Notes: generated by a model from the letters alone, not told the origin. DNA of 64,000 bases from Nitratireductor basaltis (GCF_000733725.1 NZ_JMQM01000001.1:806001-870000), one strand, 5' to 3'. Positions 16,755 to 25,606 are shown, counted from the stretch's first letter. A program made the numbers and translations.

Positions 16755-18227
16755 ATGACAGTCATGACCAAAACCAGCGAAATCGAAGCCAAACCCGTGG
16801 TTCAGGCGCCGGAACTTGCGCCTTCAGCAATCGCCAAGCCGCCGCTTCTATCCGTTGAGGACGCCAAGGAACTCAATGTCGAGCGGATGACGGACCTGTT
16901 CAAGGCCCATCTCAACCCCGGCCAATACCACTTCATGAAGCTTCTGGGTTTCCACAAGATAAAGGTCGAGTGTGCCGAGGGCATGTACTACATCGACCAG
17001 AACGGCCGGAAGATCCTCGACTTTTTCGGGGGGTTCGGATCGCTGGCCTTTGGGCACAACCATCCGCGCATTCTGAAGGCACGCCAGAAGTTCCAGGACG
17101 AGAAGCGGCACGAGATCGCTATTGCGTTCATGTCGCAATACTCGACGGCGCTCGCCTATAATCTTGCCGCCTGCTCGCCGGGTGACCTCGACATGGTCTT
17201 TCTCGGTTCCTCGGGTTCGGAAGCCATGGAAGCTGCGGTCAAGCTTGCCGAAAGGGCTGCCGGGCCGAAGCGTCCGAAGATCGTCTATGCGGAGAATTCC
17301 TTCCACGGCAAGACGAAGGGCGTGCTCTCGCTGACAGACGGTCAGCTCTACCGTGGCGAGTTCAAGCTCACCGACAACACGGTACGCGTTCCGTTCGGCG
17401 ATATCGATTCTGTCGAGAATGCCTTCCGCTCTGATCCGGAAATCGGTGCCATTGTTCTGGAGACGGTCCAGGGCGGCGGCGGCATCATCTCCGCCGACAA
17501 GGAATACTGGCAGAAGCTGCGCGCGCTCTGCGACAAATATGGCGTGATATGGGTTGCTGATGAAGTGCAATGCGGTTTCGGTCGCACCGGACGCTTCTAT
17601 GCCTTCGAGCACTATGACGTGGTGCCCGATATCACTGCTCTGGCCAAGTCGCTGGGTGCCGGCAAGGCTGCCGTTGGTGCGATGATCGCCAAGCGCGACG
17701 TCTACATGAAGGCCTATGGCACGCCGAAGACTGCCATGATCCATGCCATGGCGACTTTTGGCGGCATCGGTGAAGCCTGTGCGACTTCAATCGAGGGCCT
17801 CAACGTCCTCTATGACGAGCACCTGATCGAGAATGCCGAAGCGGTCGGCGGTTATCTCATCGAGCGGCTGAACGGCCTGAAGGAGAAATATCCGCGCATC
17901 ATCAAGGATGTGCGCGGGCAGGGCTGTATGGTGGGACTCGAATTCCACGATTTCTCGCAGACACTTCCAGCCGTATTGCGCCCGGTGGTTGGAATGCTTG
18001 ACGACAAGCTGAAAGGTTCGCTTTCCGGCTTTGTCGGCGCGCTGCTTCTTCGCGATCATGACGTGCTGGTGGCCTTCACCGAGTATAACCGCAACGTCAT
18101 CCGGCTCGAGCCGCCGCTTATCGTGCAGCGTGAGCATGTCGATGCATTTGTTGATGCGTTCGACAAGCTGCTGGGACGCGGCGTGGTCGCGATCGTGAAG
18201 GATTTCGTCAAGAGCCAGATGGGCTGA
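16755..18227 (+). CDS. Class III pyridoxal-phosphate aminotransferase
   Basis: A 490-residue class III enzyme with a non-conserved leader of about 40 residues. Motifs: FFGGFGSLAFGHNHP, GSSGSEAMEAAVK, VADEVQCGFGRTGR, and the cofactor Lys298 in DITALAKSLGAG. The start is the ATG after GGAGAGGGCAG; the longer in-frame ORF overlaps the SDR gene. Class III enzymes transfer amino groups to omega-carbonyls. Within this operon an amino-sugar, amino-hopanoid (HpnO-like) or other amino-lipid substrate is possible, and the sequence does not decide which. Confidence 0.9.
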   Translation: MTVMTKTSEIEAKPVVQAPELAPSAIAKPPLLSVEDAKELNVERMTDLFKAHLNPGQYHFMKLLGFHKIKVECAEGMYYIDQNGRKILDFFGGFGSLAFGHNHPRILKARQKFQDEKRHEIAIAFMSQYSTALAYNLAACSPGDLDMVFLGSSGSEAMEAAVKLAERAAGPKRPKIVYAENSFHGKTKGVLSLTDGQLYRGEFKLTDNTVRVPFGDIDSVENAFRSDPEIGAIVLETVQGGGGIISADKEYWQKLRALCDKYGVIWVADEVQCGFGRTGRFYAFEHYDVVPDITALAKSLGAGKAAVGAMIAKRDVYMKAYGTPKTAMIHAMATFGGIGEACATSIEGLNVLYDEHLIENAEAVGGYLIERLNGLKEKYPRIIKDVRGQGCMVGLEFHDFSQTLPAVLRPVVGMLDDKLKGSLSGFVGALLLRDHDVLVAFTEYNRNVIRLEPPLIVQREHVDAFVDAFDKLLGRGVVAIVKDFVKSQMG

Positions 18228-18255
18228 CGAGAAGATGTCCGAGGGGATGGGCAAG

Positions 18256-19443
18256 ATGAGCATGAATGAATACACCATGATCGGGCGCGTGCTGACTGCA
18301 AGAGCGGCGGCCAGCTTGACGTCCACGCTTCTTGCTCGCCCACTACTCGACAAGGCAGCAGCGCTTTTCATGACGCTCTGCATCCTTGCGGTTGCTGCAT
18401 ATGGATTGTTGAAGCCGGATTACAACTGGGACATGGTCGCCTATGTGGCGACCGCTCTGGAGGACCGGATCGAGGAACCGCAGGCACTGCATCGCGAAAC
18501 CTGGTCTCTGATCGAGCAGGGGGTAAGCGAGAATCAGGAATATCACCTCAAGTTCTCGAACCCCTACAATCTGAACCAGTGGGAAAATCCGCAGGACTTT
18601 CAAAGCCAGCTTTCGATGTACCGCGTGAAGGTTGCGTATGTGGCCCTTATGCGTCTGCTGGAACCGGTGACGGGGCTTGTATGGTCCTCGATCATTCTCA
18701 GTGTCGTGCCGAGCCTGTTGCTGGGGGCCCTGTGCCTTTACTGGCTCTGGCGTGCCGATGCGCTGCAGGGCGCGGTTTTCCTTGTCCCGCTGTTCCTGCT
18801 CACCGACTATTCCCGCATGACGTCGGCGGTCGTGCCTGACATGCTGCTTGCGTTCATATCCATGGTCGCGCTCTATGCGCTTTGGCGGGGCAGGGATGCG
18901 CTCGGGTGCCTCCTGCTGTTCGCCTCCGTCTTCGTTAGACCCGACAATCTCATCCTGATCTTTGCGCTTCTGATAGCTTCGGTCCTGTTCAACTGGCGAT
19001 GGATCTATTTCCTGGCCACATTCGCGGCGGCATTCGTGGCGTGCATGCTCATTTCGAAGCTGGGCAATCACCCCGGCTGGTGGGCGCATTTCTACTTCTC
19101 CTGCATCGAGATCCAGAATTCCATGGCCGGATTTGCGCCTGACTTCTCGCCCTTGATGATGGTGAAGGGCTATGTGCGCGGCCTCGTCGTAGCCCTGCAG
19201 CACAATGATTGGCCCGCACTGCTTCTCGTGCTTTGCGCAGGCTGGGCGCTGCTTTCGAAATACGGCCTCATATCGGGCAAGCGCGTTCACGGTCTGGCTT
19301 TCGCACTCGCGATCGGTGCGCTGGGAAAATTCGCCAGCTTCCCACTGCCTGACGACCGGTTCTATTTCGTCTTCATAGCAGGGCTTGCAATGGTCCTCGT
19401 GGCAAGTTGGAAGCCAAGCTTCGAGGTGGCCCGCAGCGCCTGA
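18256..19443 (+). CDS. Polytopic membrane protein, possible GT-C glycosyltransferase
   Basis: About 395 residues with 9-10 predicted membrane segments and a first extracytoplasmic loop rich in acidic residues (DYNWDMVAY, then LEDRIEEP). That is the layout of GT-C enzymes that use polyprenyl-phosphate sugars, where an acidic residue in the first loop is catalytic. Overall similarity to a named family is not obvious to me. The start at 18256 has GAGGGG at 9 bases; ATGs at 18235 and 18247 are alternatives. It is the last gene of the operon. Confidence 0.8.
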   Translation: MSMNEYTMIGRVLTARAAASLTSTLLARPLLDKAAALFMTLCILAVAAYGLLKPDYNWDMVAYVATALEDRIEEPQALHRETWSLIEQGVSENQEYHLKFSNPYNLNQWENPQDFQSQLSMYRVKVAYVALMRLLEPVTGLVWSSIILSVVPSLLLGALCLYWLWRADALQGAVFLVPLFLLTDYSRMTSAVVPDMLLAFISMVALYALWRGRDALGCLLLFASVFVRPDNLILIFALLIASVLFNWRWIYFLATFAAAFVACMLISKLGNHPGWWAHFYFSCIEIQNSMAGFAPDFSPLMMVKGYVRGLVVALQHNDWPALLLVLCAGWALLSKYGLISGKRVHGLAFALAIGALGKFASFPLPDDRFYFVFIAGLAMVLVASWKPSFEVARSA

Positions 19444-19546
19444 ATGGGGATATGCGGCCACTCACTCTCGCGATCGTGAGCGGATAGTACCGGCGACAGA
19501 AGCGGTTCCACTTGCCGCTGGCGGCTGGTGCCTTACAATCCGATGA

Positions 19547-20374
19547 ATGGAACCGCCTCGAAAAACAGGCCATGCCGCGAAAGTTCTGGCGCTTTCGTTG
19601 GGGTTCCTTGCGCTGTCCGTTCCCGCCAACTCCCAGTCCGTGGTTGATGTCGAACTGGTGCTTGCGGTGGACGTGTCGCTTTCCATGTCTCCCGACGAAC
19701 TCGAGATCCAAAGGCGTGGCTATGCCGAAGCGCTTGTTCATGACGATGTGCTCAACGCGATCCTGGGCGGCCTGCATGGTCGTATCGCAATCGCCTATTT
19801 CGAGTGGGCGGGAATGGGAACCCAACGGCTTGTTCTGCCCTGGACCGTCATTGCAAGCCATGGCGACGCCCGGAAGGTAGCTGAGACACTATCGGTCGAT
19901 CCACCCGCGAGCGCACGGCGGACATCCATCTCGGGTGCGCTGGATTTCGCGCTGACGCTGTTTCAGGAAACCTCGTTCTCCGGGCTGCGTCGTGTCGTCG
20001 ACATCTCCGGCGACGGGCCGAACAATCAGGGGCTTCCGGTAGATGAAGCGCGCGATGCGCTGACTTCGCGAGGCATCACGATCAATGGTCTGCCTCTCAT
20101 GACGAATGGCGGGTTGACGACCCGCTTCGATGTGCGCGACCTGGATACGTATTATCAGGATTGTGTGATTGGTGGCCCGGGAGCATTCGTGCTGCCGGTC
20201 AATGACTGGGATCAGTTCGCCGAGGCAGTCAGGCGCAAACTCGTCATCGAGCTGGCGGGTACGGCTGGAGCCGAAGACGCGGTGAATGTCGTCAAGGTGC
20301 AGTCTTCTTCCTATGACTGCCTGATCGGCGAGAAGATGTGGGATGACCGCTCATGGCGCTGGCCCGCCCCCTGA
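19547..20374 (+). CDS. DUF1194 (VWA-like) exported protein
   Basis: A 275-residue protein with a signal peptide ending near ANSQS, then a von Willebrand A-like fold. The MIDAS-type motif is AVDVSLSMS, the metal-proximal SISGALDFA follows, and VDISGDGPNNQG supplies the second acidic site. Length and motif order fit DUF1194, a family of exported alphaproteobacterial proteins of unknown role, probably metal-dependent protein binding in the periplasm. It follows the polyprenyl-sugar operon by about 100 bases. Its ribosome-binding site is poor. Confidence 0.87.
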   Translation: MEPPRKTGHAAKVLALSLGFLALSVPANSQSVVDVELVLAVDVSLSMSPDELEIQRRGYAEALVHDDVLNAILGGLHGRIAIAYFEWAGMGTQRLVLPWTVIASHGDARKVAETLSVDPPASARRTSISGALDFALTLFQETSFSGLRRVVDISGDGPNNQGLPVDEARDALTSRGITINGLPLMTNGGLTTRFDVRDLDTYYQDCVIGGPGAFVLPVNDWDQFAEAVRRKLVIELAGTAGAEDAVNVVKVQSSSYDCLIGEKMWDDRSWRWPAP

Positions 20375-20410
20375 TGGTGCAAGGGGCGAGCAGTTCGTCC
20401 AGCTGTTCGG

Positions 20411-20548
20411 CTAGTTGATCAGAAACCCGTATTTCAGGCCGGCCATTGCGCCGGTTTCACCAGGCATCGTGCGCTGTAGACGCTGGCGTTCGGATCTGGC
20501 CTTGTCACGCGTGTGGCGGATGCCGCGTAGCAGCTTGAGCAATTTCAT
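20411..20548 (-). CDS. Small basic protein, 45 residues
   Basis: The frame reads MKLLKLLRGIRHTRDKARSE and ends LKYGFLIN. It is amphipathic and strongly basic. GGAG lies 7 bases before the ATG, and just upstream the 13-base palindrome ATACC-GCC-GGTAT may be an operator. It is the distal member of three tiny genes on one strand behind the LsrB/VtlR-type regulator. No family is recognised. The spacing and start signals, identical in kind to those of the DUF1127 gene, are the main support. Confidence 0.5.
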   Translation of the reverse strand: MKLLKLLRGIRHTRDKARSERQRLQRTMPGETGAMAGLKYGFLIN

Positions 20549-20675
20549 GGTCATTCTCCATACCGCCGGTATCCTCCGGGCCACGACGCTTTCCAGCGGT
20601 CTCCGCTTGTGGCCAATCCGGGGTGCTTTCAGCCTGATCGGATGTGCGACAAGCCCGGAGCGAGCAATGGGCGGT

Positions 20676-20792
20676 TTACTTGTGCGGCAGCTTTGCCGGC
20701 TTGCCCGTGCGTGCGACATCCAGCATGGCATCGAATTCACGAGCGAATGCCCAAAGCGTGGTAGCGATCTTCTTCACAAGGCCAAAAGTCAT
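20676..20792 (-). CDS. Small protein, 38 residues
   Basis: The frame MTFGLVKKIATTLWAFAREF ends KPAKLPHK and carries one amphipathic helix. GGAG sits exactly 7 bases before the ATG, as in its two small neighbours. It is too short for ordinary gene callers. It lies between the DUF1127 gene and the 45-residue gene on the same strand. Function unknown. The 190 bases between it and the DUF1127 gene hold no other convincing frame. Confidence 0.5.
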   Translation of the reverse strand: MTFGLVKKIATTLWAFAREFDAMLDVARTGKPAKLPHK

Positions 20793-20984
20793 TTTACTGC
20801 TCCAGTTTTTGACCGTTTCCGCGACCGGCGCACCCTGTGCCAAACCATTATGTCAGGGCGCTGCGAAACCAATCATTGTGCTATTCAGGATTTCGTCGCC
20901 GTCCGAATTGCGAACTGCTCAATCAGAAATGCGACATGCTCCTTTCTTCGTGCCTGTGTGTGGTGAAGCTTTGCTTCAACCTTC

Positions 20985-21155
20985 TCATCCGCGAAGGCCG
21001 CAATCATCCCGGCTCAGATATTCGCGCCTGCCGGGCCAGCCGATGTCCTTGCGGATCTCCGGGGGCAGCGCGGCGACGAATTTTGCGGTGCGGCGGCGTT
21101 CCCAGTTCATGAAGAACCGTTGTAGGGACTGTGCGAGGTTGCGAGGGCGGGTCAT
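20985..21155 (-). CDS. DUF1127 family small protein
   Basis: A 56-residue protein. RNLAQSLQRFFMNWERRRTA followed by LPPEIRKDIGWP is the Arg-rich DUF1127 signature (compare LxxLsdrqLkDIGl). DUF1127 proteins of rhizobia and Brucella affect RNA turnover, phosphate or fucose-related traits, and several are direct targets of the LysR regulator VtlR. Here the gene is divergent from a VtlR/LsrB-type regulator. The ATG with GGAG at 6 bases was preferred over two earlier in-frame starts. Confidence 0.88.
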   Translation of the reverse strand: MTRPRNLAQSLQRFFMNWERRRTAKFVAALPPEIRKDIGWPGRREYLSRDDCGLRG

Positions 21156-21183
21156 CTCCATCTCCATTGGTTGCGTCTGGTGA

Positions 21184-21269
21184 GGTTCCAAGAACCGGAT
21201 TGACTATGGCGCCGCGTTGATGTTCAATCAAACGCAATGGAATGATCTTAACATTCAGAGAAATTGAAT
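21184..21269. promoter_or_regulatory. Divergent promoter region with three palindromes
   Basis: The 114 bases between the DUF1127 gene and the LysR gene hold GGTTC-CAA-GAACC (21184-21196), TTGAT-GTTCA-ATCAA (21217-21231) and ATTCA-N7-TGAAT (21253-21269). The second has the T-rich/A-rich dyad form typical of LysR sites, and the third abuts the regulator start and could mediate autoregulation. Which one is bound is not known. Confidence 0.5.
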
Positions 21270-22169
21270 ATGAACGCGCCCCTCAATCATCCCATGCCGC
21301 TTCTGGAACTCGATGTGCTGCGCACATTCGTGGCGATTGCGGAAACCGGCAGCTTTACTGCCGCAGCGAATTCCGTGTTTCGCACGCCATCAGCCGTTTC
21401 CATGCAGATCAAGAAGCTTGAAGAGATGCTGGGGCGCAGCGTCTTCTCGCGTGACGCCCGGTCGGTGACCCTGACGGCTGATGGAGAGGTTCTTCTTGGC
21501 TATGCCCGTCGCCTCCTGGCCCTAAACCGCGAGGCGGTTTCCAAATTCGTTGCTGCCGATATCAGCGGTGTCGTACGTCTGGGTTCGCCCGACGATTATG
21601 GGGAGCGCGTCCTGCCAAGCGTGCTCAAGCGCTTTGCCCAGTCTCATCCCTCCGTCATGGTCGACGTGGTCATCGACAGCAGCATCAGCTTGCGAAAGCG
21701 GATGCATGCCAACCAGCTCGACATCATGCTTCTCACCTGCTCGGACCAGACAGATGTGAGCAATGTCGAGATCATGCTGACGGAGCCGCTCGTATGGGCC
21801 GGTGCCAAGGGAGGGAGTGCACATCTGCGCGAACCCTTGCCCGTGTCGCTTTGGGAGGACGGATGTGCCTGGCGGGGGGCGGCACTGAAGGCACTCGACG
21901 AGAGCGGCCGTGACTACCGTGTCGCATTCATGAGCGCCCATACTTCGGGGCAACGTGCCGCGATAATGGCGGGGCTGGCGATCGCGCCTCTGCCAAAATC
22001 GTTCATAGCCGATGATCTGGTGGAACTCGGCGAGAAGGATGGCCTGCCCGAGATCGGCAGATACTATCTGGGAATGATCGTCGCGCCTGATGCTTCGGCG
22101 CCGGTCAGAGCCGCGGCAGACCACATTCGCGCAACCTTCGACGAGTTTACGACCACCGGCACGTTCTGA
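21270..22169 (+). CDS. lsrB: LysR-family regulator of the LsrB/VtlR type
   Basis: A 299-residue LTTR. The winged helix is near the N-terminus (LRTFVAIAETGSFTAAANSV, then RTPSAVSMQIKKLEEMLG), and the effector domain contains VRLGSPDDYGERVLPSVLKRF and MSAHTSGQRAAIMAGLAIAPLP, both typical of the LsrB/VtlR group. Cys157 and Cys199 are present; LsrB of Sinorhizobium is reported to sense oxidants through cysteines. Orthologs control DUF1127 genes, sRNAs, envelope and redox functions. The divergent DUF1127 gene fits this. ATG with AGAG upstream was chosen; a second ATG lies 8 codons in. Confidence 0.85.
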   Translation: MNAPLNHPMPLLELDVLRTFVAIAETGSFTAAANSVFRTPSAVSMQIKKLEEMLGRSVFSRDARSVTLTADGEVLLGYARRLLALNREAVSKFVAADISGVVRLGSPDDYGERVLPSVLKRFAQSHPSVMVDVVIDSSISLRKRMHANQLDIMLLTCSDQTDVSNVEIMLTEPLVWAGAKGGSAHLREPLPVSLWEDGCAWRGAALKALDESGRDYRVAFMSAHTSGQRAAIMAGLAIAPLPKSFIADDLVELGEKDGLPEIGRYYLGMIVAPDASAPVRAAADHIRATFDEFTTTGTF

Positions 22170-22243
22170 GCCGCTCAGGGAACCGGCGACGCTGCTTGGC
22201 AATTACCTCCAGAACTAGCGCGTTCATGTTCCGAGGTATCGCC

Positions 22244-23089
22244 GTGGTTGCTCGCCCCGTATGGAAAGGCCAGTTGCGCCTGTCTCTCGTCTCCATCCCG
22301 GTGGAGATGTACTCTGCCACGAACCGGAAAGCGCGCATCTCATTCAGACAGGTTCACAAACCGTCTGGCAAGCCCGTCAGTTACCAGAAGATGGTGCAGG
22401 GCGTGGGGCCGGTGGACAGTGACGATATCTGGAAGGGCTACGAGGTCGACAAGGACGAGTATGTTCTGATCGATCCGGACGAGCTGGATGAGATCAAGCT
22501 CGAGACGAAGAAGACGCTGGAACTCGTACAATTCGTCGACATTTCCGAGATCCCGCCGATCTATTTCGACAAACCCTATTTCCTGGCACCTTCGGATGAA
22601 CTTGCCGAAGATGCGTTCCGCGTGGTGCGCGATGCGCTGCGCCAAACAGGCAAGGCCGGTCTCGGGCAGCTTGCCATGCGCGGGCAGGAGCATCTTGTCG
22701 CCGTGCGTCCCTGCTCCTCGGGGCTCCTTCTCGAGACACTTCATTATGAAGACGAGATCCGGAAGACCGATCCGTTCTTCTCTTCCATTTCCGACAAGAA
22801 GGCGGACAAGGAGCTTCTGACGGTTGCCACCGAACTGATCGAGCGCAAGACGGCAGAGTTCGATGCCGCCGCGTTCAAGGATCACTATGCGGATGCGGTC
22901 CGGGCCCTTGTTGACGAAAAAGCGGGCAAGCACAAAAAGAAGGCGCCCTCTGCAACCCCGTCGAAGCGTCCGGAAGGCGAGAATGTCATCGACCTGATGT
23001 CCGCGCTGAAAGAGAGCCTTGAGAAATCGGGCAGCAAGAAGAGCAGTGCCAAGCCAAAGCCCAGCCGTCCGCGCAAGAAATCCGCCTGA
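22244..23089 (+). CDS. ku: Ku DNA-end-binding protein
   Basis: A bacterial Ku homodimer subunit of 281 residues for non-homologous end joining. The core starts RPVWKGQLRLSLVSIPVEMY, as in most bacterial Ku, and continues through FRQVHKPSGKPVSYQKM to HYEDEIRK. A Lys/Ser/Pro-rich tail (GSKKSSAKPKPSRPRKKSA) can contact DNA. The GTG start with GAGGT 6 bases upstream yields the conserved N-terminus; upstream in-frame starts add non-conserved residues. Five bases separate it from ligD. Confidence 0.95.
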   Translation: MVARPVWKGQLRLSLVSIPVEMYSATNRKARISFRQVHKPSGKPVSYQKMVQGVGPVDSDDIWKGYEVDKDEYVLIDPDELDEIKLETKKTLELVQFVDISEIPPIYFDKPYFLAPSDELAEDAFRVVRDALRQTGKAGLGQLAMRGQEHLVAVRPCSSGLLLETLHYEDEIRKTDPFFSSISDKKADKELLTVATELIERKTAEFDAAAFKDHYADAVRALVDEKAGKHKKKAPSATPSKRPEGENVIDLMSALKESLEKSGSKKSSAKPKPSRPRKKSA

Positions 23090-23094
23090 ACCAC

Positions 23095-25602
23095 ATGGCT
23101 CGCAACGACCCCGACACTCTGCTCAAGGATTACAATGCAAAGCGCGACTTCACCCGCACGCGCGAGCCTCAGCATGCGGAAAAGGGGAGTGACGGCGAGG
23201 AGCTGTCTTTCGTAATCCAGAAACATGATGCCACCCGCCTGCACTATGATTTTCGTCTCGAATGGGAAGGTGTGCTGAAGAGCTGGGCTGTGACCAAGGG
23301 GCCGAGCCTCGATCCGTCCGAGAAGAGGTTGGCCGTGCGTACGGAAGATCACCCGCTAAGCTATGGCGGTTTCGAAGGCACGATCCCGGAAAAGGAATAT
23401 GGCGGGGGAACGGTCATGCTGTGGGACCGCGGCGTGTGGGAGCCTGAAAGCGACCCGGCGAAAGGCCTCACGGACGGCAAGCTCACCTTCCGCCTGAAGG
23501 GTCAACGCCTGACCGGCACCTTTTCGCTGGTGAGAATGCGGTCACGCAAGGGCGAGAAGCGGGAAAACTGGCTGCTCATCAAGGCTGATGATGAAACTGC
23601 GAGCCGACGCGGCGATGTTCTGAAGAAGCATACCAAGAGTGTCGCCAGCGGACGAACCATGGCGGCGATTGCAAAGTCCGGATCCGAGTGGCGTGAGGAG
23701 GAAAAGCAGGAGGAGCAAGCTTCAGGCAAACCGGAGCTGTCGGGAAAGTCGCGTCCGATCCCGCGTTGGCGGGAGCCGCAGCTTGCCACGCTGGAGCAAG
23801 ATCCGCCGGAGGGCGACGAGTGGCTGGCCGAGATGAAATATGACGGCTACCGCGCGCTGATTGCCATCGGAAAGGGTGGGGCGAAAGTATTTACCCGCAA
23901 TGGCAAGGACTGGACCGACAAGTTCAGGCACATTGCCGAAGCCGCAGCACGTCTTCCCACTTCGGGCACACTGCTCGACGGAGAGATCGTGGCCTATTCG
24001 AGCGGTCGAACGGATTTCTCAAGTCTTCAGGCCGCGATCAAGGCGGGTGGCGACATGTCATGCTTCGTATTCGACCTCCTGCAGATCGACGGGGCTGACG
24101 TGACCGACAGACCGCTGACGGAGCGAAAGGAGCGGCTGGCCGCGCTGATGAAGCACGCAAAGCCGCCGCTGGCCCTGTCGACAGACATTCGCGGGCACGC
24201 GGCCACCGTTCTGGAGAAGCTGTGCGCTGGTGGACATGAGGGCATAATCGCGAAGCGGGCGGATGCACCCTACCGGTCGGGACGGAACAGGAGCTGGCTG
24301 AAGGTCAAATGCTCCAGGCGGCAGGAGCTGGTGATTGGCGGATTTTCGGCGAGCGACAAAAAGGGCCGTCCCTTCGCTTCGCTGCTTTTGGGTGCATATG
24401 AAGGTGATAGGCTCGTTTATCGCGGTCGGGTCGGCACAGGCTTCAACGAGGATGTCATGGAAGATCTGGCCGGTCTCTTCGCAAGGCGGAAACGCAAGAC
24501 ATCGCCATTTCACGGAATGCCTAAAGCCGCGGCCAAAGGCGCGCATTTCATCACCCCGGATCTCGTGGCGGAGATAGAGTTCGCGGAATTCACTGCCGAT
24601 GGCATGGTGCGCCATGGAGCATTCAAGGGGCTTCGGCAGGACAAGGATGCCAAGGCAGTCTCGATCGAAACTGCAACAGAAGGCGAGGGCGCAGCCATGG
24701 AGCATGAAGGGCGAACGGAAATCGCCGGGATCAAGCTATCGAGTGCTGACAAGGTGCTGTTCCCCGCCCAAGGGGTGACCAAGGCCGATCTTGCCGCACA
24801 TTATGAGCGGGTGGCAGACCGGATGTTGCCTCTGATTGGAAACCGTCTGTTGAGCCTCGTGCGTTGTCCCGATGGCAGGACCGGCCAGTGCTTTTTCCAG
24901 AAGCATGGGGGCAAGGGCTTTCCGGAAGCCTTCAAGCGCATGATGATCGAGGAGAAGGATGGGGAGAAGGCCGAGTATCTTTATGCGGACGATCTTTCCG
25001 CCCTGGTGGCGGGTGTGCAGATGGGCAGTCTGGAGTTTCACATATGGGGCTCGAAAACGGACCGTCTTGAAAAACCCGACCGTCTTGTCTTCGACCTCGA
25101 TCCCGATGAAGGCCTGGACTTCAGCAATATACGTGACGCGGCTTTCGATGTTCGGGATCGGCTGAAGGCGCTTGGCCTGAAGACCGTTGCGATGGTTACC
25201 GGCGGCAAGGGTATCCACGTGATTGCGCCCCTTGAACGCCGCGCTGAATGGCCGGAGGTGAAGGAGTTTGCGCGCGGTTTCGCCAAATGGCTTTCTGCCC
25301 AGGACAGGGAGCGCTATCTCGCTGAAGCCTCCAAAGCGCGTCGCAAGGGGCGCATCTTCATCGATTGGCTGCGCAATGAACGCGGTGCGACCGCCATTGC
25401 TCCCTATTCCGCGCGATCGCGGGAGGGCTGTCCCATCGCCACCCCGGTCAGCTGGAAAGAGCTTGAAGGGCTTGAGCGTGCCAATGGATTCGGGATCGCC
25501 GACATGGCTGAGCGCCTGAAACAGCCGGACCCTTGGGCCGGGATTTCTTCATGGCGGCAGTCCATCACCGCGGCAATGCGCAAGGCCGTAGCGGAAGATT
25601 GA
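23095..25602 (+). CDS. ligD: ATP-dependent DNA ligase D (PE-ligase-polymerase)
   Basis: An 835-residue three-domain NHEJ enzyme. The 3'-phosphoesterase domain is at about 30-170 (FVIQKHDATRLHYDFRLEW). The ligase follows at about 225-530, with adenylation Lys248 in AEMKYDGYRA, DGEIVAY and GHEGIIAKRADAPYRSGR. The primase-polymerase is at about 560-835 (LVFDLDPDEGLDF, VTGGKGIHVIAPL). Order PE-Lig-Pol is the common alphaproteobacterial arrangement. Co-operonic with ku. Confidence 0.97.
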   Translation: MARNDPDTLLKDYNAKRDFTRTREPQHAEKGSDGEELSFVIQKHDATRLHYDFRLEWEGVLKSWAVTKGPSLDPSEKRLAVRTEDHPLSYGGFEGTIPEKEYGGGTVMLWDRGVWEPESDPAKGLTDGKLTFRLKGQRLTGTFSLVRMRSRKGEKRENWLLIKADDETASRRGDVLKKHTKSVASGRTMAAIAKSGSEWREEEKQEEQASGKPELSGKSRPIPRWREPQLATLEQDPPEGDEWLAEMKYDGYRALIAIGKGGAKVFTRNGKDWTDKFRHIAEAAARLPTSGTLLDGEIVAYSSGRTDFSSLQAAIKAGGDMSCFVFDLLQIDGADVTDRPLTERKERLAALMKHAKPPLALSTDIRGHAATVLEKLCAGGHEGIIAKRADAPYRSGRNRSWLKVKCSRRQELVIGGFSASDKKGRPFASLLLGAYEGDRLVYRGRVGTGFNEDVMEDLAGLFARRKRKTSPFHGMPKAAAKGAHFITPDLVAEIEFAEFTADGMVRHGAFKGLRQDKDAKAVSIETATEGEGAAMEHEGRTEIAGIKLSSADKVLFPAQGVTKADLAAHYERVADRMLPLIGNRLLSLVRCPDGRTGQCFFQKHGGKGFPEAFKRMMIEEKDGEKAEYLYADDLSALVAGVQMGSLEFHIWGSKTDRLEKPDRLVFDLDPDEGLDFSNIRDAAFDVRDRLKALGLKTVAMVTGGKGIHVIAPLERRAEWPEVKEFARGFAKWLSAQDRERYLAEASKARRKGRIFIDWLRNERGATAIAPYSARSREGCPIATPVSWKELEGLERANGFGIADMAERLKQPDPWAGISSWRQSITAAMRKAVAED

Positions 25603-25606
25603 GATG

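Noticed and set aside
16848-17744. 298-residue reverse ORF inside the class III aminotransferase
   Set aside because: Shadow frame of an enzyme with all catalytic motifs.
18343-19461. 372-residue reverse ORF opposite the GT-C-like gene
   Set aside because: Highly charged, His/Arg-rich translation typical of an antisense frame; the forward frame is a normal membrane protein in a coupled operon.
20793-20984. Possible AbcR-like sRNA gene near the LsrB/VtlR regulator
   Set aside because: I looked for the CU-rich anti-ribosome-binding loops and an intrinsic terminator and found neither.
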